The translations under genes and the position numbers were made by a program. From Rikenellaceae bacterium (lineage in GTDB: Bacteria > Bacteroidota > Bacteroidia > Bacteroidales > UBA932), in the NCBI GenBank assembly GCA_900769885.1, contig CAAGIG010000069.1:1-6938 (forward strand): a DNA stretch of 6,938 nucleotides, written 5' to 3'. Below, piece by piece: positions 1-6,920 of this stretch (its first letter is position 1; each line of letters begins with the position of its first letter). The notes below the pieces were generated by a model, which saw only the letters and a program-made list of their open reading frames with translations, was not told where the DNA came from and made no database searches.

Positions 1-157
1 AGATGCACTCTCTGCAAAAGAGGCGGTAGAGAAGGCATATGAGATAGCTGAAGATGGAGATGTGGTGCTACTCTCTCCTTGTTGTGCAAGTTTTGATTTG
101 TTCAAAAATTATGAAGACAGGGGAAGACAATTTAAAAATGCAGTAAGGGAATTATAA
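1..157 (+). CDS. murD: UDP-N-acetylmuramoyl-L-alanine--D-glutamate ligase, C-terminal fragment
   Basis: This is the last 51 codons of MurD, the cytoplasmic ATP-dependent ligase that adds D-glutamate to UDP-MurNAc-L-alanine. The frame is open from base 2 and ends with TAA at 155-157; the start lies outside the window. The diagnostic part is the C-terminal block LLSPCCASFDLFKNYEDRG (fragment residues 23-41), which aligns without gaps to the E. coli MurD end (LLSPACASLDQFKNFEQRG). By that alignment the Ser of CCAS matches E. coli Ser415 and the Tyr of KNY matches Phe422, both in the D-Glu pocket of the third domain. The protein then ends with a short helix, QFKNAVREL, as in the family. The ftsW start follows after 4 bases, which suggests co-transcription. 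Other Mur ligases lack this exact tail, so the assignment is firm despite the short length. Confidence 0.93.
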   Translation, partial: DALSAKEAVEKAYEIAEDGDVVLLSPCCASFDLFKNYEDRGRQFKNAVREL

Positions 158-161
158 CAAA

Positions 162-1352
162 ATGGGCAGCTTGGTAAAAAGAGCGGAGACCAGAGTAAAA
201 ACAATGGCCCGCAACCTGAAAGGAGATAAAGTTATTTGGCTGATTATCGTATGTTTTGCGATGATCTCGCTACTTGTGGTCTATTCTTCCACAAGTGCAC
301 TTGCATATCGTTTTGACGACACCCCTTTCAAGTTTATGGCTGAACAATTTCTTTACTACATAATCGGTTTTGCAATCCTGCTGTTGTGCTACAGGATAAA
401 TTTAGGATTCTACCGTTGGGCAACATACCTGATATTCGGAATCTCAATTATCCTTTTGCTCGTACCGTTAGCCACTGGTGAACTTAGAAGTTTCCGATTG
501 GGTCCAATCAACATACAACCCTCCGAAATAGCTAAAATATCGGTAGTTATGTACCTTGCAAAGGTTATTGAAACCTGCAAACTCGACACATTCAAAGATT
601 ATGCTTTGAAGATTCTGCTCCCTTTGGGGGTGGTTCTCGTGCTTTGCTTGATAGGTAGTGTCTCTGTAACACTTATCATTACAGCAGTTGCCGGAACCAT
701 TCTTCTGACATCGAAGATAAACAAGAAATTTATCCTTTATACCATTCCGATTGTCGTTGTTATGTTGGGACTGATGATTGGAATTCACAAACTGACAGGT
801 TTCTTCTCAAGGTTTGACACCTTTGAAGCACGCGTAGAACGTTTTGTTTCATCAGAAGATCAAGAGATGACTCCTGCCGAGATTCAGGAGAAAAAAGATA
901 AAGATTTTCAGGCTCAGAACGCCATTGAAGCAATCCAGCTTGGAAAACTTACAGGAAGAGGCCCGGGAAACAGTCTCAAAAGAGATATCCTCCCCAACGC
1001 ATACGACGACTATATCTACTCGATTATTGTAGAGGAGTACGGATTATTCGGTGGAATTATTGTTATCTGGCTGTACCTCTGGTTCTTTATAAGATGTATA
1101 AGAATTGCACAGTCCTGCAAAAAGGAGTATTCTACAATAGTCGTATTAGGATTATCGTTTCTGATTGTTTTACAGGCATTTCTGCACATTTTAGTCAATA
1201 TCGGAATTTTCCCGGTTACAGGGCAGACATTGCCGATGATCAGCAAAGGAGGCTCGTCCCTTGTCATTATGAGTATCGCTTTCGGAGTGATTCTCGCCAT
1301 TAACAGGACAATAGAAATATCAAAGAGTAAGAACACAATTGAAAACAAATAG
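162..1352 (+). CDS. ftsW: Septal peptidoglycan glycosyltransferase FtsW (SEDS family)
   Basis: This is a 396-residue polytopic inner-membrane protein of the SEDS family, which polymerises lipid II into septal glycan together with a class B PBP (FtsI). About ten hydrophobic segments are visible, the first at residues 24-46. Family landmarks in order are IQPSEIAK (118-125), GRGPGNS (265-271), LPNAYDDYIYSIIVEEYG (277-294) and GQTLPMISKGGSSLV (354-368). Asp283 of the YDDY block sits where E. coli FtsW has its essential Asp297. A charged stretch at about 228-250 precedes GPGNS and is longer than in E. coli. The segment GELRSFRLGP (106-115) keeps the usual Arg but has Ser110 where most SEDS proteins have Trp. 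The start at 162 lies 4 bases after murD; an ATG at 204 (Met15) would remove a basic leader and start at MARNLKGDKVIW, so the true start is uncertain. The murG start follows after 3 bases. RodA is the main alternative, but the dcw context argues for FtsW. Confidence 0.96.
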   Translation: MGSLVKRAETRVKTMARNLKGDKVIWLIIVCFAMISLLVVYSSTSALAYRFDDTPFKFMAEQFLYYIIGFAILLLCYRINLGFYRWATYLIFGISIILLLVPLATGELRSFRLGPINIQPSEIAKISVVMYLAKVIETCKLDTFKDYALKILLPLGVVLVLCLIGSVSVTLIITAVAGTILLTSKINKKFILYTIPIVVVMLGLMIGIHKLTGFFSRFDTFEARVERFVSSEDQEMTPAEIQEKKDKDFQAQNAIEAIQLGKLTGRGPGNSLKRDILPNAYDDYIYSIIVEEYGLFGGIIVIWLYLWFFIRCIRIAQSCKKEYSTIVVLGLSFLIVLQAFLHILVNIGIFPVTGQTLPMISKGGSSLVIMSIAFGVILAINRTIEISKSKNTIENK

Positions 1353-1355
1353 AGT

Positions 1356-2492
1356 ATGGGAGCAAAAGTAATAATCAGTGGAGGCGGAACAGGAGGACAT
1401 ATCTTTCCTGCCTTGTCTATTGCAGATTCTCTAAAGAAAATTGATCCTCAAACAGAGATTCTCTTTGTTGGGGCACTTGGTAAGATGGAGATGGAGAAAG
1501 TCCCTGCAGCAGGTTATCCTATCATCGGATTGCCCGTAGCCGGATTGCAAAGAAACCTTTCACTTTCAAACCTTTCTCTTCCATACAAAGTAATCAAGAG
1601 TCTGAATAAGGCTCAAGAGATCATCAACACCTTCAAACCAGATGCAGTGGTGGGAGTCGGAGGGTATGCAAGCGCTCCAATGTTGTGGAAAGCGACAGCA
1701 AACAAAATTCCCTGTCTTATCCAGGAGCAAAATTCATACGCCGGACTCACCAACAGAACCCTCGGAAAAAAGGTTCAGAAAATTTGTGTGGCATATCCCG
1801 GAATGGAGAGGTTTTTCCCCGCTGAGAAAATCATTTTCACAGGGAACCCCATCAGATCGAATATCCACCCTTACACAAGTGAAGACAAAATTCCTGCAGC
1901 AGAGTATTTCGGATTGAATCCTGAACTTCCGACACTTCTAGTAGTTGGCGGAAGCCTCGGATGCGGAACTCTGAACAGAGTATTGAAAAATCTGACACTG
2001 CAAAGCAAAGGAGAACTCCCCTATCAGGTTATCTGGCAAAGCGGCAAAGGGTACAGAAATGAGATTCTGGAGTTTTTCAATGCAAATGGTGGAGAGGTAA
2101 TTGATGAAAACTCCCGCAAAATCGGAAATATTCTCAATTGTGACTTCATTTTCAAAATGGAGCACGCAATGGCTTTGGCATCGATAGTTGTTTCAAGAGC
2201 CGGCGCCGGTACCATCTCGGAACTTTGTGCCGCCGGAAAGGCAACCATCTTCGTTCCATCACCCGTCGTAGCCGAAGACCATCAGACCCACAATGCCCTG
2301 TCCCTGGTCAATAGTGATGCTGCACTGATGATTAAGGACGCCGATGCAGATATTGAACTTATCGGAGCAATTGACAATTTGATTTCAGACAAAGAGAAAA
2401 TTGCTCAAATGGAGAAAAATATCCTTGCACTGGCCAAACCCAATGCCGCAGAAGTGATTGCAAAAGAGATTCTTAACTTAATCAGAAGATAA
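1356..2492 (+). CDS. murG: UDP-GlcNAc--undecaprenyl-pyrophosphoryl-MurNAc-pentapeptide transferase MurG
   Basis: MurG is the GT-B, membrane-associated glycosyltransferase that adds GlcNAc from UDP-GlcNAc to lipid I, giving lipid II on the cytoplasmic face. The 378-residue length is slightly above the E. coli enzyme (355). The N-terminal domain carries the glycine-rich loop GGGTGGHIFPAL (9-20) with the conserved His15, then VGVGGYASAP (99-108) and QEQNSYAGLTNR (123-134). The linker TGNPIR (162-167) leads to the C-terminal UDP-GlcNAc domain with VVGGSLGCGTLN (196-207), SRAGAGTISELCAAGK (280-295) and VPSPVVAEDHQTHNA (300-314). Glu289 and Gln310 match the donor-binding Glu and Gln of the family. 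The GGSLGCG loop differs from the more usual GGSxGAR. The ATG is 3 bases after the ftsW stop, and the glycine loop begins within ten residues, so this start is secure. murC follows after 4 bases. Confidence 0.97.
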   Translation: MGAKVIISGGGTGGHIFPALSIADSLKKIDPQTEILFVGALGKMEMEKVPAAGYPIIGLPVAGLQRNLSLSNLSLPYKVIKSLNKAQEIINTFKPDAVVGVGGYASAPMLWKATANKIPCLIQEQNSYAGLTNRTLGKKVQKICVAYPGMERFFPAEKIIFTGNPIRSNIHPYTSEDKIPAAEYFGLNPELPTLLVVGGSLGCGTLNRVLKNLTLQSKGELPYQVIWQSGKGYRNEILEFFNANGGEVIDENSRKIGNILNCDFIFKMEHAMALASIVVSRAGAGTISELCAAGKATIFVPSPVVAEDHQTHNALSLVNSDAALMIKDADADIELIGAIDNLISDKEKIAQMEKNILALAKPNAAEVIAKEILNLIRR

Positions 2493-2496
2493 TTCT

Positions 2497-3849
2497 ATGA
2501 GAAAGTATGTCTATTTTATCGGTATCGGAGGGATAGGAATGAGTGCCATTGCGAGGTATTACAACCACGCAGGATACATTGTATCGGGATATGACAAGAC
2601 TCCGTCTCCACTTACCGACGAATTGCAAAAAGAGGGAATTGAAATTCACTTTGAACCTCAGATTGAATCAATACCTCAGGACAAGGAGAATACTTTGGTA
2701 ATCTACACTCCTGCCATTCCTGCCGATATGGAAGAGTTGGTTTTTGTGATGAATAACGGATACAGACTCATAAAGCGCTCGAGAGCTTTGGGTGAGATTG
2801 CATCCGAAAAGAGATGTCTGGCAGTGGCAGGAACACACGGAAAGACTACCACCAGCACAATGCTTGCCCATATTATTCAAAATTCGGGCGAAGGTGCGAC
2901 CTCTTTCCTCGGAGGAATCTCCAAAAATTACGGAACAAACCTGTTGCTTTCCAACAGCGATGTTCTTGTTGCAGAAGCAGATGAGTTTGACCGCTCATTC
3001 CTGCAATTGAAACCATCCATTGCAGTTATCACTTCTATGGATGCAGACCACCTGGATATTTATAATGATGAGCAGACTCTGATAGAGGCTTTTAAAGAGT
3101 TTGCAAGTGGGGTAAGTGGTTATGTTGTTGTAAAAAAAGGTCTTGAAGGAAATCTGGATGGCATTTGTGCAAAATGCTACACATATTCTTATGATGACGG
3201 TGGGGATTTCTACCCTTTTGACATCAGACTGAATAGTGATTCCAGACTTACCTTCTCTATGAATTTGTGCGGAGAGATTGTTGAGAATTGTACTGTTGGA
3301 GTACCCGGTAAAGTGAATGTGGAAAATGCAGTTGCCGCTTCGGCAGTTGCTTATCTGCACGGAACTCCTGTTAATGAAATCAGAGAAGCTTTGAAAAGTT
3401 TTTCGGGGGTGAAAAGGAGATTTGATATAAGGTTTGAGCAAAATGGAATCCTTTATATCGATGATTACGCACATCACCCAAGGGAACTTGCGGCATCTAT
3501 TTCGTCGATTAAGGAGATATTTCCGGGAAGAAAGCTGTGTGCTGTATTCCAGCCGCATCTTTTCAGCAGGACTAAAGATTTTTATAAAGAGTTTGCCCAA
3601 AGCCTTTCATTGGCAGACTCCGTGATTATGCTCCCCATCTATCCTGCAAGGGAGGAACCGCTGCCGGGGATAACCTCTGAGATTATCCTCGATAGGATTA
3701 CCTGCCCTGATGCTAAACTTGTGGAAAAAAGCGAACTGATAAGCGAGATAAGAGACAGAGAGTTAGATATTTTAGTTACTTTTGGAGCCGGAGATATAGA
3801 TAGATTGGTAGCCCCTGTCGAAAATTATTTGAAAGAACACTATGCTTAG
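2497..3849 (+). CDS. murC: UDP-N-acetylmuramate--L-alanine ligase MurC
   Basis: MurC is the cytoplasmic ATP-dependent ligase that adds L-alanine to UDP-MurNAc, the first step in stem-peptide building. The 450-residue protein shows all three Mur ligase domains. The N-terminal UDP-binding Rossmann domain has FIGIGGIGMSAIA (7-19). The central ATPase domain has the P-loop AGTHGKTTTS (111-120), EADEFDRSF (160-168) and MDADHLDIY (181-189). The C-terminal domain has GVKRRF (304-309), IDDYAHHPRE (321-330), FQPHLFSRT (351-359), PAREEPLPG (383-391) and FGAGDID (429-435). The DDYAHHP block and GIGGIGMSA are typical of MurC and separate it from MurD, MurE and MurF. Where many MurC proteins have GxHN, this one reads GKVNVEN (271-277). 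The length is shorter than E. coli (491). The start lies 4 bases after murG and directly before the Rossmann strand, so it is well supported. Its 3' end overlaps ftsQ by 8 bases. Confidence 0.97.
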   Translation: MRKYVYFIGIGGIGMSAIARYYNHAGYIVSGYDKTPSPLTDELQKEGIEIHFEPQIESIPQDKENTLVIYTPAIPADMEELVFVMNNGYRLIKRSRALGEIASEKRCLAVAGTHGKTTTSTMLAHIIQNSGEGATSFLGGISKNYGTNLLLSNSDVLVAEADEFDRSFLQLKPSIAVITSMDADHLDIYNDEQTLIEAFKEFASGVSGYVVVKKGLEGNLDGICAKCYTYSYDDGGDFYPFDIRLNSDSRLTFSMNLCGEIVENCTVGVPGKVNVENAVAASAVAYLHGTPVNEIREALKSFSGVKRRFDIRFEQNGILYIDDYAHHPRELAASISSIKEIFPGRKLCAVFQPHLFSRTKDFYKEFAQSLSLADSVIMLPIYPAREEPLPGITSEIILDRITCPDAKLVEKSELISEIRDRELDILVTFGAGDIDRLVAPVENYLKEHYA

Positions 3850-4642
3850 GAAGATTATAACATCGATACTTTGGACACTGGCAATTGTTCTGTTTGCAGG
3901 ATATTTTGTCGTGGCAGAAATCTTGAGGAGCAACAAGGCGAAAGAGGAGAAATGTTGCTCGATAGAGACTGTCATTCTCGACAGTGCAATCAACCGTTTT
4001 GTCACCAAAGGCGAAGTTTATTCATTGATAACCGAGTCCAAAGTTGATCCTTTGAACAGAGTAAGAGATGAGATTGATATCGACCAGTTGGAAACAATGC
4101 TTACAGGAAAGAGTGCTATCAAGCATTGTAACATTTCAATTGATCGTGAGGGGAAGATGATGGTGGAGATTACACAAAGGAGACCACTGATAAGGATTCA
4201 AACTCCAGACGGAGGATTTTATGTCGATGAAGAGAGTTATATTTTCCCAGTTCTGAAATCATTTTCCTCCTATGTTCCGATAGTTTCGGGTAAAATTCCT
4301 CTCTCTATTGAAGATGGATATCGTGGATATTACTACGGGGAGAACAAACTATGGCTGGAGGAACTCATTGAGTTCGGAACATTTATAAAAGAGCATCCGC
4401 TTTGGGATGCCCAGATACAACAAATCGAGGTTTGCGACAATCTGGACATCAATCTGTACAACAGAATCGGAGACCAGAAGATTGTCTTCGGTCAAATGGA
4501 TAGATTTGAATACAAATTTGCAAAACTCGAGTGTTACTATAAAAAAATAGTACCTGTCCACGGTTGGGAGAAATATTCAGAGGTAAATCTTAAATTCTCA
4601 GACCAGATAGTTTGTACTAAGAGGAGTAAAAAGAAAAAATAA
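3842..4642 (+). CDS. ftsQ: Cell division protein FtsQ (POTRA domain, Bacteroidota type)
   Basis: FtsQ is a bitopic inner-membrane protein whose periplasmic part links early and late divisome proteins, in the family as a complex with FtsB and FtsL. The 266-residue protein has a short basic N-terminus, one membrane segment (about 5-27, IITSILWTLAIVLFAGYFVV), and then an extracytoplasmic region. Residues about 40-118 look like a POTRA domain: a first strand IETVILDS, FVTKGEVYSLI, and a last strand ending MMVEITQRRPLIRI (106-119), where the QRxP motif is typical of FtsQ/DivIB. The following GGFYVDEESYIFPV (124-137) also fits. Sequence identity to model FtsQ is low, so the call rests on topology, the QRRP motif and position between murC and ftsA. 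The end is lysine-rich (KRSKKKK). The ATG overlaps the murC stop within ATGCTTAG, suggesting coupled translation. Two adjacent cysteines (38-39) lie just outside the membrane. Confidence 0.92.
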   Translation: MLRKIITSILWTLAIVLFAGYFVVAEILRSNKAKEEKCCSIETVILDSAINRFVTKGEVYSLITESKVDPLNRVRDEIDIDQLETMLTGKSAIKHCNISIDREGKMMVEITQRRPLIRIQTPDGGFYVDEESYIFPVLKSFSSYVPIVSGKIPLSIEDGYRGYYYGENKLWLEELIEFGTFIKEHPLWDAQIQQIEVCDNLDINLYNRIGDQKIVFGQMDRFEYKFAKLECYYKKIVPVHGWEKYSEVNLKFSDQIVCTKRSKKKK

Positions 4643-4653
4643 AGCAAAAAGAT

Positions 4654-5973
4654 ATGAACAGATATATTGCCGCAATTGACCTGGGAACGACAAAAATTGT
4701 GACAATCGTTGCAGAGGTTAGCTCCAACGGGGTTAAAGTCATTGGATACAATCAGGCTCCATACCAAGGTGGGATTATGAGAGGGAATGTTGTAAATATC
4801 CAGAAATGTCTGGAGACACTTCTCCCTACACTTGACTGTGTTAATGAACAAATCAACACTATGCCCGATTCGGATCCAAGACAGATATCCGAAGTCTATG
4901 TCGGTATTTCAGGACACCATTTGAATTGTATTGAGAACACACTTCATCGCAACAGAAACATCTCCACATCAAGACAACTCATTAATCAGGAGGAGGTTCA
5001 GACAATGATTGACGAGATGTTCAATACCCCTGTAGATGCGAAAGAGCAAGTTCTCGAGGTGATTCCACAATCCTTTAATGTGGACGAACAAATCGGCTGC
5101 AGCAATATCATCGGTATGGACGGAGATTCAGTTGAAGCCAAATTCAAACTTTTTGTAGGAAAGGTTTCCTCTGTAAATCATATCAAACTGGTTTTGAACA
5201 GAGCAAATCTGATTCTTAAAAAGATGTATCTCAGTTCGATTGCTTCAGCAGAGGCAGTATTGACCGATGACGAGAAGGAACTCGGCGTGATGATGATTGA
5301 TATAGGTGCCGGCACCTCTGATGTGGTGGTATACTATGACAATATAATCAGACATATCGCAGTTATTCCATTTGCAGGAAATGCTATCACCCAGGATATC
5401 AGACTAACCTGTGAAGTATCCTTCAAAAATGCGGAATTACTTAAGCGCCAACACGGTTCTTGCCTTAGCGAACAGGCTCAGGAGAACAAACATATTGCCA
5501 TCAGAGACAAATATGGCAATATCACTCAGGAAATTCCATACAAATACCTTGCAGAAACCATTGAAGCAAGGGTTTGCGAAATCATAGCAACAGCTCTGCA
5601 CGAACTGGAGTTGTCTGGATTCAAGGAGAAGGTGAAGAAAATCGTCCTTACCGGAGGTTCCTCTTCCCTCAACCATATCCAAACACTTACCAAAGAGTTG
5701 AGCGGTCTGAATGTAAGGCTTTCTACTCCTATTAATCCCAACATTTTAAGCACCTCAATTTCAGAAATTTACAAACCGGGCGCATCTACAGCAGTAGGAC
5801 TTATTCTCCTTGGCAAAAATGAACCCGTAACTGAAAAAGTCGAGGAAAGAGGTCAGGACAAGGACTTGTGGGGAAATAACATAGTTACCCCACCACCTGC
5901 ACCTAAAAAGAAGAAAAAATTTAAAAACATTTTTTCTGAGATATTTAACCAACAAAATGATAACGAAGCTTAA
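4654..5973 (+). CDS. ftsA: Cell division protein FtsA (actin-like FtsZ membrane anchor)
   Basis: FtsA is a cytoplasmic actin-fold ATP-binding protein that polymerises on the membrane, tethers FtsZ and recruits later divisome proteins. The 439-residue protein shows the actin/Hsp70 nucleotide motifs in order: phosphate-1 AIDLGTTKIVTIVAE (7-21), phosphate-2 MIDIGAGTSDVVVYY (214-228) and the adenosine motif VLTGGSSSLNHI (331-342). The FtsA-specific 1C subdomain lies between the first two, about 80-170, starting VYVGISGHHL. After the core (PGASTAVGLILLG, 375-387) comes a proline- and lysine-rich linker PPPAPKKKKK (413-422) and a short amphipathic end FKNIFSEIFN (423-432), which fits the C-terminal membrane-targeting helix of the family. 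MreB and DnaK are excluded by the 1C region and the direct junction with ftsZ. The start is 11 bases after ftsQ in A-rich sequence without a Shine-Dalgarno match. The stop is 2 bases before the ftsZ ATG. Confidence 0.96.
   Translation: MNRYIAAIDLGTTKIVTIVAEVSSNGVKVIGYNQAPYQGGIMRGNVVNIQKCLETLLPTLDCVNEQINTMPDSDPRQISEVYVGISGHHLNCIENTLHRNRNISTSRQLINQEEVQTMIDEMFNTPVDAKEQVLEVIPQSFNVDEQIGCSNIIGMDGDSVEAKFKLFVGKVSSVNHIKLVLNRANLILKKMYLSSIASAEAVLTDDEKELGVMMIDIGAGTSDVVVYYDNIIRHIAVIPFAGNAITQDIRLTCEVSFKNAELLKRQHGSCLSEQAQENKHIAIRDKYGNITQEIPYKYLAETIEARVCEIIATALHELELSGFKEKVKKIVLTGGSSSLNHIQTLTKELSGLNVRLSTPINPNILSTSISEIYKPGASTAVGLILLGKNEPVTEKVEERGQDKDLWGNNIVTPPPAPKKKKKFKNIFSEIFNQQNDNEA
5912..5937 (+). repeat. 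AT-only inverted repeat in the ftsA 3' end, upstream of ftsZ
   Basis: AGAAAAAAT (5912-5920) and ATTTTTTCT (5929-5937) are exact reverse complements, separated by 8 bases (TTAAAAAC). The second arm ends 38 bases before the ftsZ ATG. The match is seen directly; a role is not. The stem is nearly all A-T pairs and would be weak. The same bases encode the Lys-rich linker and the start of the membrane-targeting helix of FtsA, which alone could produce A-rich then T-rich sequence. It lacks the GC-rich stem of an intrinsic terminator. Confidence 0.35.
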
Positions 5974-5975
5974 AA

Positions 5976-6920
5976 ATGACTAAGAATATATATGAAGATG
6001 ATTTGATCCCCGTGGGATTGAATTTCAATAAGGCAAGAATTAAGGTTATCGGTGTTGGCGGAGGAGGAGGAAACGCCGTCAGCAGAATGCACGAGGAAGG
6101 AATCAAGAATGTTGAATTCCTGATTTGCAACACCGACCATCAGACATTGACTTCTTCCCCAATTTTGGATAAACTCCAGCTGGGAACTGTCCTCACAAGA
6201 GGTCTTGGCGCCGGCTGCGACCCCGAAAAAGGGAGAAATGCTGCTATCGAGTCAATTGAAGAGATCAAAAAAATGATTGGTTCTCACATTGAAATGGTAT
6301 TTATCACTGCCGGTATGGGTGGTGGTACAGGTACCGGTGCAGCACCTGTCATTGCCAAAGTAGCCAAAGAGATGGGAATTCTTACCATCGCCGTAGTTAC
6401 AACCCCTTTTCAAGATGAGGGATACGAAAACCTCAGAAGAGCTTATGAAGGACTTGAAGAATTAAGAAAGTACGTTGATTCACTGCTCATTATCGACAAT
6501 CAGAAGATCTACGACATATATCCTGACCTGATGATTGTAGATGCCTTCAAGGAAGCTGACAACGTCCTAACCACTGCTGTAAAAGGTATTACCGAAATCA
6601 TCACAGTCAAAGGTTACATCAATGTGGATATGGCCGATGTCAAGATGGTAATGAAACAAAGTGGTGTTGCAATTATGGGTATGGGTAGAGGTTCGGGCGA
6701 GAACAGGGCCATAACAGCTGTGGAGGAGGCATTCAAATCTCCACTATTGAACGACTTTGACCTCAAGACTGCAAAAAATGCACTTGTAAATATCTCGTCC
6801 AACGAGAAGAATGGTATCACCTCGTCAGAGTTGCGTTCAATTATGGAGTACATCCACGAATATACCGGCAACGATATTGAGAAATTCAAAAGAGGAGTGG
6901 TTATAGACAATTCACTTCCT
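5976..6920 (+). CDS. ftsZ: Cell division protein FtsZ, 3'-truncated
   Basis: FtsZ is the tubulin-like GTPase that forms the cytokinetic ring and is held at the membrane by FtsA. The 315 genuine codons cover nearly the whole globular core. Visible motifs are VIGVGGGGGNAVSRM (24-38), GLGAGCDPEKGRNAA (76-90), the tubulin signature GMGGGTGTGAAP (113-124), the EADNVL helix region (193-198) and the T7 loop NVDMADV (216-222). Asp218 and Asp221 match the catalytic aspartates 209 and 212 of E. coli. The core's last strand (usually near TVIATGF), the variable linker and the C-terminal FtsA-binding peptide are missing because the sequence ends. Residue 152 is Asn where E. coli has nucleotide-contacting Arg142. 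The ATG is 2 bases after the ftsA stop and is the only start before the glycine loop. The frame stays open to 6938, but the bases from 6921 on are sequencing adapter and encode RSEEHT, which is not part of the protein. Confidence 0.96.

Noticed and set aside
1..20. Possible adapter at the 5' end, since the sequence begins AGAT
   Set aside because: The match stops after four bases, and the MurD frame is sensible from base 2.
468..788. A 106-codon minus-strand open frame inside ftsW
   Set aside because: It is antisense to membrane segments and the QPSE motif, has low-complexity His/Asn-rich composition and no recognisable family.
2200..2209. GC palindrome CCGGCGCCGG in murG
   Set aside because: It encodes part of the conserved RAGAGT motif; codon choice for Ala-Gly-Ala-Gly explains it, and there is no T-run or flanking symmetry.
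2995..3600. A 201-codon open frame on the minus strand inside murC
   Set aside because: It lies entirely antisense to conserved MurC motifs, its translation shows no recognisable domain, and its neighbours are all plus-strand genes. It is best explained by AGA/AAA-rich codons lacking stops on the opposite strand.
4608..4614. TAGTTTG before ftsA as a possible Bacteroidetes -7 element
   Set aside because: It is one base short of the TAnnTTTG spacing and there is no TTTG-type -33 element at the right distance upstream. It lies in ftsQ codons.
4621..4626. GAGGAG as a Shine-Dalgarno sequence for ftsA
   Set aside because: It is about 27 bases upstream of the ATG, too far to serve that start, and it encodes Arg-Ser of the FtsQ tail.
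4615..4665. A-rich runs at the ftsQ end as a possible frameshift site
   Set aside because: The FtsQ frame ends normally after a basic tail that fits the group, and no similarity to FtsQ continues in another frame.
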